A stretch of DNA of 64,000 nt from Canicola haemoglobinophilus (GCF_002015075.1 NZ_MUXZ01000016.1:1-64000), one strand, 5' to 3'. Numbered from the stretch's first letter, positions 51,858 to 61,609 are shown. Notes: a model not told the origin generated them from the sequence alone. Translations and numbers: made by a program.

Positions 51858-52829
51858 ATGTCTTTAAGTGAACAATGGCAACCTAGCGCCCCAATTCAAA
51901 ACTTACTCACAAGAGCAAAAATTATTGCAGATATTCGTCGTTTTTTCACAGATAGAGGTTTATTAGAAGTTGAAACGCCCGTTTTAAGTGAATTTGGTGT
52001 AACAGATATTCATCTTGCGACATTTAGCACTGAATTTACTTCTCCTTTTGCGGAGCAGTCAAAAACTTTATGGTTAATGACAAGTCCGGAATATCATATG
52101 AAACGTTTATTAGCAGCTGGGAGCGGGGCTATTTTCCAATTATGTAAAGTATTTCGTAACGAAGAGAGTGGTAAGAAACATAATCCAGAATTTACCATGC
52201 TTGAATGGTATAGACCGCACTTTGATATGCATCGTTTAATTAATGAAGTTGATGATTTATTGCAACAAATTCTTGACTGTGAACCAGCGGAAACTGCAAG
52301 TTATCAATTTGTTTTTCAAGAATATGTAGGATTAGATCCTCTATCTGCATCCATTAGTGAGTTAATTGAAAAGGCGCAAGAACACAATTTAGAAGGTGCT
52401 GAAAATGAAGATCGTGATACTTTATTACAATTTTTGTTTAGTGAAGTTGTAGAACCTAATATCGGGCAAAATAGACCTATTGCAGTTTATCATTTTCCTG
52501 CAACGCAGGCTGCACTTGCTCAGATTAGTTCCGAAGATCATCGTGTCGCAGAACGCTTTGAGTTCTATTACAAAGGGATTGAATTAGCGAATGGCTTTAA
52601 TGAATTGACTGATGCTCGAGAACAAGAACATCGTTTTAAGCAAGATAATCGTTTACGAGAGCAATTAGGTTTACCTCAACGTGAGATAGACCAACGTTTC
52701 TTAGGGGCGCTACAGGCTGGTTTACCAAATACTGCTGGTGTTGCATTAGGTGTTGATCGATTAATTATGATTGCCCTAGGTGCGGAAAAAATCAGTGAAG
52801 TGATTTCCTTTAATATTGATTGCGCTTAG
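51858..52829 (+). CDS. epmA: EF-P lysine lysyltransferase EpmA (GenX/PoxA)
   Basis: 323 aa from the ATG at 51858, seven bases after GAAGGA; the ATG at 51843 sits just ahead of that site. A class II lysyl-tRNA synthetase core without the anticodon domain: RRFFTDRGLLEVETPVLSEFGVTDIHL, YHMKRLLAAGSGAIFQLCKVFRNEE, LEWYRPHFDMH and GVALGVDRLIMIALG. It adds (R)-beta-lysine to elongation factor P. Confidence 0.95.
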   Translation: MSLSEQWQPSAPIQNLLTRAKIIADIRRFFTDRGLLEVETPVLSEFGVTDIHLATFSTEFTSPFAEQSKTLWLMTSPEYHMKRLLAAGSGAIFQLCKVFRNEESGKKHNPEFTMLEWYRPHFDMHRLINEVDDLLQQILDCEPAETASYQFVFQEYVGLDPLSASISELIEKAQEHNLEGAENEDRDTLLQFLFSEVVEPNIGQNRPIAVYHFPATQAALAQISSEDHRVAERFEFYYKGIELANGFNELTDAREQEHRFKQDNRLREQLGLPQREIDQRFLGALQAGLPNTAGVALGVDRLIMIALGAEKISEVISFNIDCA

Positions 52830-52850
52830 ATTTGCACAATAAAACTGTCA

Positions 52851-52879
52851 AAAAAGAACCGCTCTTTATAGCGGTTCTT
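52851..52879. terminator. Terminator between epmA and the binding-protein gene
   Basis: AAGAACCGCT, loop CTTTAT, AGCGGTTCTT: a perfect 10-bp stem with an A tract on the left, so the best T run serves the minus-strand gene. Confidence 0.85.
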
Positions 52880-52909
52880 GGTAGAAAATCAGGCTATCAA
52901 CGCATACTT

Positions 52910-53947
52910 TTAATATTGTTTTAATTTTATTTCTTTCACCCAACGTTCGATTAAGCGTTTTCCTTCCTCTGCTTTACCAAAACGTTCAAAATCAATATCA
53001 ATTAATTTTAGAGTTTTAGGATCCACTGATTGAGGTGCAGCTTGAGCATTAACATTGGTTGGAATTTGATAAACTCCCGTATCACGCCAAGGAATTTCTT
53101 GCGCTTCTTTACTTAAAGCCCAATCCACAAAAAGTTTAGCATTATCTAAATTTCTTGTACCTTTAATGATACTTAATCCACCAAGTGAATAACTATCGCC
53201 ATCACAAGGTAAAATACTTTCAATTTTTGCCCCTTTTTCTTTTTCTGTCGCATAGCTGTGAACAAAGCCAACACTGACCGCACTTTCCCCACGAGCTAGA
53301 TTGGTTGTTACTTGAGCACTTTTAACATATTGAGATACATTCGCATCTAATTTGCGTAAAAATTCAAAGGCTTTTTCTTCGCCCCATAGCTCAATTAAGG
53401 TTGCGATGACTGTGTAAGTCGTCCCTGAAAGTTGTGGATCTGGCAGTTGAACATGACCTTTTAAGCGAGGATCGAGTAAATCATTCCAGCATTTAGGATA
53501 ATCTGTTTTAGGGATTCCAAGTTGCTCAAATTTTTCGGTATTAACACCGAAACCTAGAACAAGCATATAAAGTATGGAAGTTAAATCCCCTTTCTTATCC
53601 AATAATGATTGAAATTGTTTCATTGTTTCAGATTGTTTAGGTGAACGATAAGGCTCTAGCAATCCAAGATCTCCAGCTTGAAAGTGTGGTTCAATTGTTC
53701 CACCAAACCATACGTCAGCTTGAGGGTTATGTTGTTCTGATTTTATTTTTGAGAGTGTTGCACCTGTACTATTACGAACAAATTTTGTGTCAATATTATA
53801 TTTGTTGCCAAATGTCTGTACTATTTTTTCACAGGTACTATGTTGAGCACTACAATATACGGTCAATTTTCCTTCTGCTTGTGCATTATTCGCTAACAAG
53901 AAGGGCGTTATAAGACAAAGAGCGGTAGGAATTAATTTAATTTTCAT
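52910..53947 (-). CDS. Periplasmic Fe3+-type/AfuA-like ABC substrate-binding protein
   Basis: 345 aa with a signal peptide (MKIKLIPTALCLITPFLLANNAQA). It has the family-1 iron-binding fold features LTVYCSAQHSTCEKIVQTF, NPQADVWFGGTIEPH, GDLGLLEPY and LPDPQLSGTTYTVIATLIELWGEE. The AfuA branch of this family includes members that bind sugar phosphates rather than iron, so the ligand is open. No permease or ATPase gene follows; it stands alone before a terminator, so it must share a transporter or be an orphan. Confidence 0.8.
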   Translation of the reverse strand: MKIKLIPTALCLITPFLLANNAQAEGKLTVYCSAQHSTCEKIVQTFGNKYNIDTKFVRNSTGATLSKIKSEQHNPQADVWFGGTIEPHFQAGDLGLLEPYRSPKQSETMKQFQSLLDKKGDLTSILYMLVLGFGVNTEKFEQLGIPKTDYPKCWNDLLDPRLKGHVQLPDPQLSGTTYTVIATLIELWGEEKAFEFLRKLDANVSQYVKSAQVTTNLARGESAVSVGFVHSYATEKEKGAKIESILPCDGDSYSLGGLSIIKGTRNLDNAKLFVDWALSKEAQEIPWRDTGVYQIPTNVNAQAAPQSVDPKTLKLIDIDFERFGKAEEGKRLIERWVKEIKLKQY

Positions 53948-53980
53948 AATTTGACTCCAATAGACATTTTACGATTAGTA

Positions 53981-55638
53981 TCAATAATGATTAAAAAAAC
54001 CATTTTGATATAGATCTTCAATAACGCTTGTAATAGTTTTTTTGATTTCTTTGTTTGGTATATCTTCTAATGCCATTTTTACGCCATCTACCTCCCAAAT
54101 AAGAATACCTTTTTTAATATCTTCCTTAACTAGTTTTATGAGATCTGTAATAGTTCTTGTTCCATCAAGATATTTGAGAATATATTGAGAAAAGAAATCT
54201 GTATTTAATCTTTGATATTTATGGTTAGACAAACCCGTAACATCAGGATTATTTTCAATAAAAATAGCTAATTTTCTATATTTTTCGTTTGCTTTCGGTT
54301 TGTTAGTATATTTGTTTAGAGGTGTGTCATAGAACGAAAAATACGTACTATCGGAATAAATAATATGAGCTAAAACACTATTGACCTCTTGCTCATCGTA
54401 TTCTGAAAAATTATTTTCTAAATGTTTTTTGAGTTTTGAAATGGAGCACAGCTTATTTTTTTTATTTTGGATATATGTAAAGATACAATCTATTAATGGA
54501 GCAGATAGAAAAGTTGTGTCTTGACTATCAGTTATCCAATAAGCAGGCTTTGTTTGTTTGTTTGTTTGTTTGTTTGTTTGTTTGTTTGTTTGTTTGTTTG
54601 TTGCTCATTTGTTGACTCAGAATATTTGATTTTGGTTGTAAAATACAATTTGTTGAATTCATAAATTAAATTAAGCTGTCTAATATCTTTGCTAATATTA
54701 TGACTAGACAGGTTGTTTTGATGAGTAATCATACTGCATCTAAACTGTTTGTTATGAATGAAATCAAAATATTGTTCAATTTCTTCCACGTTATAGTCAA
54801 AATAACTGCATATATCATTATATTCTTGTGGTTCTAAAAAGGAGCATCGATCTTTCCAAAGATCAATAGCACTACTATCGTTGATATAAGCTAAATCATA
54901 TTTACTGATCCTTTTTAGGAATTCAGAAAAATAGAGCGGAGTATTATGTTCTTCAAAATATTCATGTGAAACATAATATTTAGGTTTGCCCAGTATACTG
55001 GTGAAGATACTATGAATTTTTTGATTTCTAGGGTTGTCTGTTCTTTTTAAGATATTACCAGTAAATTTCAGTAATTCAAAAGCTTGATCTGTTCGGCTAA
55101 AACGCTCAAGTCTAGGGTTAGTGCCAAATTGCATTAAATTTTTAGCCGCTTCAAAATTATGCCAACCAGGATAGGCATTATAGCTGATAAATGCGATGCC
55201 ATTTGGTGATAAATTATCTGCAATAACTTTTAAAATAGCTTCTTGAACAAATTGTGGAACCCAGCTAAAAACACCATGGCAAATAATATAATCGAATTGA
55301 ATATTTTCAAAATTTACGTTGCTAATATCGGCACAAATAAGATTAAGATTATTAACCCCAACTTCTTGTAGCATCTGTTTACCAATACTAATTTGTTGTT
55401 CAGATAAATCGATACCGATGGAATAACTATTGGGATATTGAATTGCGAAAGGTAATAAATTACCTCCAAAAGAGCAACCAATCTCTAATACTTTTGCAGT
55501 TTCAATTGGAGCGGGATTTAATCCTTTTAACGTTGCTATTGCATGTAATCTAGCAGGTTGACAATGGGAGAATACGTAAGACGTATAAGGGTGTTCATCA
55601 TAGCTAGTTGCTAATATAGTATTTGAATGTGTAGTCAT
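53981..55638 (-). pseudogene. SAM-dependent methyltransferase with regulatory domain, OFF by TTTG repeat (likely phase-variable)
   Basis: From the ATG at 55638 the N-terminal part shows class I motif VLEIGCSFGGNLLPFA, then IICHGVFSWVP and GIAFISYNAYPGWHNFEA, the last typical of the PKMT-like methyltransferase plus regulatory domain family. After about 340 residues the frame enters an AAAC repeat (QTNK) and stops at 54532. Beyond the repeat the C-terminal domain stays open in another frame through WITDSQDTTFLSAPLIDC to NGFFNHY at 53981. Fourteen or eleven repeats instead of thirteen would join both parts (about 550 aa). Target is unknown; related rickettsial enzymes methylate outer-membrane protein lysines. 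Confidence 0.8.
54549..54603 (-). repeat. Tetranucleotide repeat (TTTG)13 inside methyltransferase gene
   Basis: Thirteen exact TTTG units (CAAA on the coding strand) plus a partial TTG. They encode a repeated Lys-Gln-Thr-Asn peptide and lie between the catalytic/regulatory and C-terminal domains. Confidence 0.97.
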
Positions 55639-55749
55639 GATATACAGTTTTTTGTGTTTTCAAAAGGCACTATTTCTGTTACAGAAAGATAGTGCCGTAG
55701 TATAAATTTTTGTTTTATAGAATGTATTTTACTTCTTTTTGGAAATTAT

Positions 55750-58356
55750 TTAAATCTTGACTTGAAAAATCACCTCATCAGCTTTTTTCATATAACTATT
55801 AATCTGATCAAAATTCATATAGCGATATGTATCTTCCTTATCTTGTTGAAGGCTTTGTACAAAATCTAAATACTCAGATGGCGTAGGTAATTTGCCCAAT
55901 AAAGCTGCAACAGCAGATAGTTCGGCTGAGGCAAGATAGACATTTGCACCTTGTCCTAAGCGATTTGGGAAGTTTCTCGTGGAGGTTGAAACTACGGTCG
56001 CACCATCAGCAACACGAGCTTGGTTACCCATGCAAAGCGAACAGCCTGGTACTTCAATTCTTGCTCCACTTTTACCATAAATACTGTAATAGCCTTCATC
56101 GCTAAGCAATTTCGCATCCATTTTGGTTGGTGGCGCAAGCCATAATCTTGTTGGAATAGTACCTTTAAAGTTAGCCAGTAACTTACCAGCTGCACGGAAA
56201 TGTCCAATATTTGTCATACAAGAACCAATAAAGACTTCATGAATTTTATCGCCTTGAACTTCAGATAATAAACGAGCATCATCAGGATCATTCGGGGCAC
56301 ATAAAATTGGCTCCTTGATTTCATTGAGATCAATTTCAATTACGGCTGCATATTCTGCATCTTTATCAGCTTCTAACAAGTGCGGTTCAGCTAACCAATT
56401 TTCCATGGCTTGAATACGGCGTTCAAGAGTGCGAATATCGCCATAGCCTTCGGCAATCATATATTTAAGTAACACAATATTGGATTGTAAATATTCAATA
56501 ATGGGTTCTTTGGCTAGTTTAATGGTACAGGCTGCAGCAGAACGTTCTGCAGAGGCATCTGATAGCTCAAAGGCTTGCTCCACTTTTAATTGTTCCAAAC
56601 CTTCAATTTCTAAAATACGACCTGAGAAAATATTCTTTTTGCCTTTTTTCTCAACGGTCAGTAAGCCCTGTTTAATTGCATAATAAGGAATAGCGTGCAC
56701 TAAATCACGTAAAGTAATGCCTGCTTGCATTTCACCTTTAAAACGCACTAACACGCTTTCTGGCATATCCAAAGGCATGACACCTGTGGCAGCAGCAAAA
56801 GCAACTAGTCCTGAGCCTGCGGGAAAGGAAATACCGATTGGAAAACGAGTATGGGAATCGCCACCGGTGCCAACGGTATCAGGCAATAACATACGGTTTA
56901 ACCATGAATGGATTACACCATCCCCAGGACGTAAAGATACGCCACCTCGATTCATAATAAAGTCTGGTAAAGTGTGATGAGTGACTACATCAACAGGTTT
57001 TGGATAAGCGGCTGTGTGACAGAAAGATTGCATCACTAAATCTGCAGAAAAACCTAAACAGGCCAAATCTTTCAGCTCATCTCTGGTCATTGGTCCTGTG
57101 GTATCTTGTGAACCCACAGAGGTCATGCGAGGCTCGCAATATTGTCCTGGGCGAATACCTTCCACGCCACAAGCTCTCCCCACCATTTTTTGTGCCAAAG
57201 TAAAACCTTTTTGATTTTGTACCGCACTTTGTGGCGTTGCAAATACATCGGTTTCAGGTAAGCCTAATTCCACTCTGGCTTTATGAGTTAAGCCTCGTCC
57301 AATAATTAATGGAATTCGTCCACCAGCATGAACTTCATCTAAGATCACATTGGTTTTTAGGCTAAATTCGGCTAATACTTCATCGCTATCATGACGACAA
57401 ATCTTGCCAGCATAAGGATAAATATCAATCACATCGCCCATATTCAAACTGCTGACATCGACTTCTATCGGCAAAGAACCTGCATCTTCCAAAGTATTAA
57501 AGAAAATCGGTGCAATTTTACCGCCAAGCACTACGCCACCCGCACGTTTATTTGGAATATAAGGAATATCCTCGCCCATAAACCATAACACAGAGTTTGT
57601 AGCTGATTTACGTGAAGAGCCTGTACCTACGACATCGCCTACATAAACTAATGGAAAACCTTTTTGTTTCAATGCTTCTAATTGTTTGATAGGCCCAACA
57701 TTGCCATTATCATCAGGCTCAATGCCTTCTCTGGCATTTTTCAACATGGCAAGTGCGTGCAACGGAATATCAGGGCGTGACCAAGCATCTTGTGCGGGAG
57801 AAAGATCGTCTGTATTAGTTTCGCCGCTGACTTTAAATACGGTGAGCGTTAATTTTTCGGCGAGTTTAGGACGAGATAAAAACCATTCGGCATTCGCCCA
57901 AGATTGTAAGATTTGTTGTGCAAACTCATTGCCATTTTTGGCTCGCTGTGCCACATCATGAAAATTATCAAACATCAGTAAAGTAGAAGATAAGGCTTTA
58001 ACGGCTACAGGTGCTAACTCAGGATTATCAAGTGCGGTCAATAATGGCTCAATATTGTAACCACCTTGCATGGTGCCCAAAAGTTCCACTGCTTTGCTTG
58101 GTGAAATTAACGCACAATCCACCGCACTTTGTGCTACTGCAGCTAAAAAACTGGCTTTTACATAAGCTGCCTCATCAACACCCGCTGGAATACGATTTTC
58201 AAATAAATCGAGTAAGAAATCTTCTTTGCCTGCTGGTGGATTTTTTAATAGCTCAATTAATAGTGCAGTTTGCTCCGCATCTAAGGGTTTTGGTACAACA
58301 CCTTGTTTAGCTCGTTCATCGACATGTTGTTGGTAGGTTTGTAGAAAATCGCACAT
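55750..58356 (-). CDS. acnB: Aconitate hydratase B
   Basis: 868 aa, full length for AcnB. The N-terminal HEAT-like region (QTYQQHVDERAKQGVVPKP) precedes the swivel domain, unlike AcnA. Cluster ligands are in FIGSCMTNIGHFRAAG and VPGCSLCMGNQAR; substrate-site segments are GTGGDSHTRFPIGISFPAGSG and STSTRNFPNR. It isomerises citrate and isocitrate. H. influenzae Rd is known for an incomplete TCA cycle lacking aconitase, so its presence is informative for species. Two USS lie inside the gene (near 57222 and 58121). Confidence 0.96.
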   Translation of the reverse strand: MCDFLQTYQQHVDERAKQGVVPKPLDAEQTALLIELLKNPPAGKEDFLLDLFENRIPAGVDEAAYVKASFLAAVAQSAVDCALISPSKAVELLGTMQGGYNIEPLLTALDNPELAPVAVKALSSTLLMFDNFHDVAQRAKNGNEFAQQILQSWANAEWFLSRPKLAEKLTLTVFKVSGETNTDDLSPAQDAWSRPDIPLHALAMLKNAREGIEPDDNGNVGPIKQLEALKQKGFPLVYVGDVVGTGSSRKSATNSVLWFMGEDIPYIPNKRAGGVVLGGKIAPIFFNTLEDAGSLPIEVDVSSLNMGDVIDIYPYAGKICRHDSDEVLAEFSLKTNVILDEVHAGGRIPLIIGRGLTHKARVELGLPETDVFATPQSAVQNQKGFTLAQKMVGRACGVEGIRPGQYCEPRMTSVGSQDTTGPMTRDELKDLACLGFSADLVMQSFCHTAAYPKPVDVVTHHTLPDFIMNRGGVSLRPGDGVIHSWLNRMLLPDTVGTGGDSHTRFPIGISFPAGSGLVAFAAATGVMPLDMPESVLVRFKGEMQAGITLRDLVHAIPYYAIKQGLLTVEKKGKKNIFSGRILEIEGLEQLKVEQAFELSDASAERSAAACTIKLAKEPIIEYLQSNIVLLKYMIAEGYGDIRTLERRIQAMENWLAEPHLLEADKDAEYAAVIEIDLNEIKEPILCAPNDPDDARLLSEVQGDKIHEVFIGSCMTNIGHFRAAGKLLANFKGTIPTRLWLAPPTKMDAKLLSDEGYYSIYGKSGARIEVPGCSLCMGNQARVADGATVVSTSTRNFPNRLGQGANVYLASAELSAVAALLGKLPTPSEYLDFVQSLQQDKEDTYRYMNFDQINSYMKKADEVIFQVKI

Positions 58357-58537
58357 TGTTCACTCCATGGGTTGTTGTGTTGAATAGAGAAAAGAGAAAG
58401 TGCGGTCATTTTGTTAAAAATTTGTAATGCAAATAGACCGAATTCATCATAATACGGAATTTATGGATGAACAACAGAAAAAAAGTACTTATTAAAAAAT
58501 AAGCACCTTTTTGTCGAAGTAAAATTAGGATAAATAT

Positions 58538-58837
58538 CTAGAAGACTTTTTTGAATGGTTTGATAAGAACTTCATCATACACACCCGCAGCAACATAAGG
58601 GTCTAAACTTGCCCACTGTTTTGCCTCTTCTAAACTGTTGAATTTGGCGATTACGGTTGAACCAGTAAAACCAGCCTCTCCTGGATTTTCATCATCAATG
58701 GCTGGATTTGGGCCAGCAGTTAATAAACGATCTTCGGCTTGTAGCTGTTTTAGGCGTTCCAAATGTTGTTCTCTGACGGATAAACGTAATGCTAATGTAT
58801 TTGGTTTATCTTGAGCAAAAATCACGTAGTACATCAT
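58538..58837 (-). CDS. yciI: YciI family protein
   Basis: 99 aa. It reads MYYVIFAQDKPNTLALRLSVREQHLERLKQL, with GPNPAIDDENPGEAGFTGSTVI and SLDPYVAAGVYDEVLIKPF, the YciI dimeric ferredoxin-like fold with conserved His and Asp in a putative active site. The reaction is not known for this branch. A second in-frame Met follows directly. Adjacent to yciA as in many Gammaproteobacteria. Confidence 0.92.
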   Translation of the reverse strand: MMYYVIFAQDKPNTLALRLSVREQHLERLKQLQAEDRLLTAGPNPAIDDENPGEAGFTGSTVIAKFNSLEEAKQWASLDPYVAAGVYDEVLIKPFKKVF

Positions 58838-58852
58838 GCTTTATTCTCCTTA

Positions 58853-59320
58853 TTATTTTTGGGGTTCTGCTGAAATTTGTGCTAATGCTTTTTCTAATTC
58901 TGGATTGTTTTCTCTTGGAATTGTGCGAGATTTGCCTTCTTTATCTACTGCTACAAAGGTAAAGATGGCTTCTGTTACGCAATAACGTTCACCAATTGGC
59001 TCACTTGCCACTTTTTTAACCCATACTTCCATTTTTATTTGTACAGAAGAGCGACCGATTTTTACGCACTGACCATAGCAACAAACCACATCTCCGACAG
59101 CAATAGGCTTGATAAATGTCATACTATCTACGGCAACCGTTACCACTCGCCCATGAGCAATTTCTTTCGCTAAAATAGCACCGCCCATATCCATTTGCGA
59201 CATAATCCAACCGCCAAAAATATCACCGTTAGCATTAGTGTCTGATGGCATAGCTAAGGTACGAAGTAATAGATTTCCTTTGGATTGCCGACCTGTATTA
59301 GTTTCAATAAATACTGACAT
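58853..59320 (-). CDS. yciA: Acyl-CoA thioesterase YciA
   Basis: 155 aa hot-dog fold thioesterase. Key segment: GDIFGGWIMSQMDMGGAILAKE, with the catalytic Asp in MDMGG, then VTVAVDSMTFIKPIAVGDVVCCYG. The H. influenzae enzyme is a broad-range acyl-CoA thioesterase inhibited by CoA. Nine bases after yciB. Confidence 0.95.
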   Translation of the reverse strand: MSVFIETNTGRQSKGNLLLRTLAMPSDTNANGDIFGGWIMSQMDMGGAILAKEIAHGRVVTVAVDSMTFIKPIAVGDVVCCYGQCVKIGRSSVQIKMEVWVKKVASEPIGERYCVTEAIFTFVAVDKEGKSRTIPRENNPELEKALAQISAEPQK

Positions 59321-59329
59321 AGATTTTCC

Positions 59330-59872
59330 TTATTCTTTTTCTTCTGATTTAGGTAAATAACGATAAATATAAATTCCCGTCACTAAGGTTGCAATAATTG
59401 TCATACCAAGAATTCCGAAGGTTTTAAAATCAACCCAAATATCATCAGAGAGGTATTGGCTTATATAAAGATTAATTAGCATGCAGAGCAAGAAAAATAT
59501 TGCCCAAGCTAAATTAAGTTTATGCCAAACCGTTTCGGGAAGTTCAATTTCTTTACCTAACAATTGCTGAATTAAAGGTTTTTTAAACGCATATTGGCTA
59601 ACAAGTAAAATCAAGGCAAACAGAGCATAAACAACGGTGACTTTCCATTTGAGAAATTCTAACTCGTTAAAATAAGCGGTTAAAGATCCGAAAAATACCA
59701 CCGCACTTCCCATGATAAGTTGTTGTTTTTCCACTTTTCCATATTTAAGTTTCAAAATCGCTAGTTGAATTAAAGTCGCGATAATAAGCGTAATCGCTGC
59801 TGCTTGAATACCCTGTAATTTATAAACGGCAAAAAATAAGATAAGAGGAATAAATTCTAGTAACTGTTTCAT
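59330..59872 (-). CDS. yciB: Inner-membrane septation protein A (YciB)
   Basis: 180 aa with five or six membrane spans; LEFIPLILFFAVYKLQGI at the start and KLNLAWAIFFLLCMLINLYIS with WVDFKTFGILGMT are characteristic. It is involved in envelope and septum integrity in enteric bacteria. Its ATG and the yciC stop meet at 59872. Confidence 0.93.
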   Translation of the reverse strand: MKQLLEFIPLILFFAVYKLQGIQAAAITLIIATLIQLAILKLKYGKVEKQQLIMGSAVVFFGSLTAYFNELEFLKWKVTVVYALFALILLVSQYAFKKPLIQQLLGKEIELPETVWHKLNLAWAIFFLLCMLINLYISQYLSDDIWVDFKTFGILGMTIIATLVTGIYIYRYLPKSEEKE

Positions 59873-60633
59873 TATTGTTCCTTTTGTTGCATGAAAATAG
59901 TGTAAAAACGATAAGTGAAAATCAATAGAAATACATCTGCAAGAGAGATTATTGCGGTAATCAAGATTTCCATTAAAAGATTATTGCCAACCCATAAAGA
60001 GAACTGTCTTAATAAAAGAGGCAAGGCAATATAGCTAATTAAAGTATATAAAAATAAATGTTGTGTCCGCTTTATTCCGCTTTGCCACATGGTTCTCAGG
60101 CTTTGATTAAAGGATTGATTATGTATTAGGTAATGTACATTAAGTAAATTGAGGCGCACGAACACAAATATACCCAATGCAACCGCTATCAATGAAAAGA
60201 CGGAAGGGGACTTATGCGTCATAGTTGAAACTAAAATTTCACTTGCACCAATACCTAAGGGAATTGATATGAGTATATTGATCAACACTAATCCTAACAA
60301 GCGTTTCGCCGCTATTGTAAAGCTGTGACTAAGCTGTGCTTGAAAATGTTGGCTAAGTTGATGAATAGTGGCGGTGCCCCAAGCTGAAATAAAAATTTTT
60401 AATAAAACTTGCAATAATCCTAGCATGATCAGGTATTTGCTGATTTGCAAATTATCCATGCTAGAGGCTGGCATAGTTTCTGATAACTCAAGCGCTTGTA
60501 TTTGCGATGGCTGGGTAAAAAAAACTGTAAATATAGAAGTAACAAAGAAAAGAGCGGTAAATTGTAGCGTGATTTTTTGCTGGTTTCGCATAAAATTCCA
60601 GCAGTCTTGAAATATATGAGTAAAATTAATCAT
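59872..60633 (-). CDS. yciC: YciC family inner-membrane protein
   Basis: 253 aa, six membrane spans, UPF0259 family. INFTHIFQDCWNFMRNQQ at the start and FVRLNLLNVHYLIHNQSFNQSLRTMWQSG in the middle are typical. Function unknown; conserved next to yciB and yciA. Confidence 0.88.
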   Translation of the reverse strand: MINFTHIFQDCWNFMRNQQKITLQFTALFFVTSIFTVFFTQPSQIQALELSETMPASSMDNLQISKYLIMLGLLQVLLKIFISAWGTATIHQLSQHFQAQLSHSFTIAAKRLLGLVLINILISIPLGIGASEILVSTMTHKSPSVFSLIAVALGIFVFVRLNLLNVHYLIHNQSFNQSLRTMWQSGIKRTQHLFLYTLISYIALPLLLRQFSLWVGNNLLMEILITAIISLADVFLLIFTYRFYTIFMQQKEQ

Positions 60634-60708
60634 TTAAAAATCCGTCAATAAAAATAAATTTTGCGCATTATACTGTTTTTGTCGTGGAAAGTATAAAAAT
60701 CCTCATAA

Positions 60709-60722
60709 TTGATATACATCAT
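60709..60722. promoter_or_regulatory. FNR-like site upstream of ompW
   Basis: TTGAT-ATAC-ATCAT matches nine of ten FNR consensus positions, and lies inside a wider dyad TTGATAT-N5-ATATCAA (60709-60727). ompW is FNR-regulated in enteric bacteria. It is nearly midway between ompW and yciC. Confidence 0.55.
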
Positions 60723-60915
60723 ATCAAAGAAATTTTTAAAAATTTAGTAAATTAATTGTAACTATTTTATAAGAATTTTTAACAAATTTTTATAATTTTG
60801 ATCTAGCGCATAAAAATAATAACTCCTAAGTGGTAGTATTCGCTCGTTGCATAAATGAGCAACGCTCATATGAGCTAACCATAATATAAAGAATACAACA
60901 GCGAGGAATTTTTAT

Positions 60916-61554
60916 ATGAAAAAAACAGCATTAGCACTTGGCATGGCTGCAGCATTAGTGGCAGGAACAGCAACCGCTCATGAAGCTGGAAGTTTTGTTG
61001 TTCGTGGTGGTCCGATTTTAGTTGTACCAAAAACATCAACAAATCATGATACATTTAAGTTTGATGTAAATAGCAATGCACAATTAGGTTTAACAGGAAC
61101 CTATATGCTAACTGATAATTTAGGGGTTGAGTTATTAGCTGCAACACCATTTAGCCACAAAATCACATTAGGTAAGACCTTAGTGGGTAAAACTAAACAT
61201 TTACCACCAAGTCTATACTTACAATATTATTTCTTAGATAAAGACTCAAAAGCTCGCCCTTATATCGGTGCAGGTGTTAACTACACTAAATTCTTCGGTG
61301 AACAAGAAATCTTAGAGGGTGTAAAAGATCTGAAATTAAAAGATTCTTGGGGCGCAGCATTTAACGCAGGTGTGGATGTTAAATTATCTGATAACCTATA
61401 TTTAAATACGGCAGTTTGGTATGCCAAAATTAAATCAAAAGCAAGTTTTAAAATGCCCAAAAATGGTATGCCTGCTCCTCAATACGATGAACATAAAGTT
61501 GATGTAAAACTTGACCCAATGGTATTCTTCGTTGGCTTAGGTTGGAAGTTCTAA
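60916..61554 (+). CDS. ompW: Outer membrane protein OmpW
   Basis: 212 aa eight-stranded beta barrel. Signal peptide MKKTALALGMAAALVAGTATA, then HEAGSFVVRGGPILVVP. The conserved LGLTGTYMLTDNLGVELLAATPFSHKI, KHLPPSLYLQYYF and the C-terminal VFFVGLGWKF ending in Phe are typical. It forms a narrow hydrophobic channel. GAGGAA precedes the ATG. Confidence 0.95.
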   Translation: MKKTALALGMAAALVAGTATAHEAGSFVVRGGPILVVPKTSTNHDTFKFDVNSNAQLGLTGTYMLTDNLGVELLAATPFSHKITLGKTLVGKTKHLPPSLYLQYYFLDKDSKARPYIGAGVNYTKFFGEQEILEGVKDLKLKDSWGAAFNAGVDVKLSDNLYLNTAVWYAKIKSKASFKMPKNGMPAPQYDEHKVDVKLDPMVFFVGLGWKF

Positions 61555-61573
61555 TTAGAGTAATCTTTTATTG

Positions 61574-61609
61574 AAGGCATGACCAAGCGGTGATGCCTTT
61601 ATTTTTTTT
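61574..61609 (+). terminator. ompW terminator
   Basis: AAGGCAT (61574-61580) pairs with ATGCCTT (61593-61599), followed by a long T run. Confidence 0.75.
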
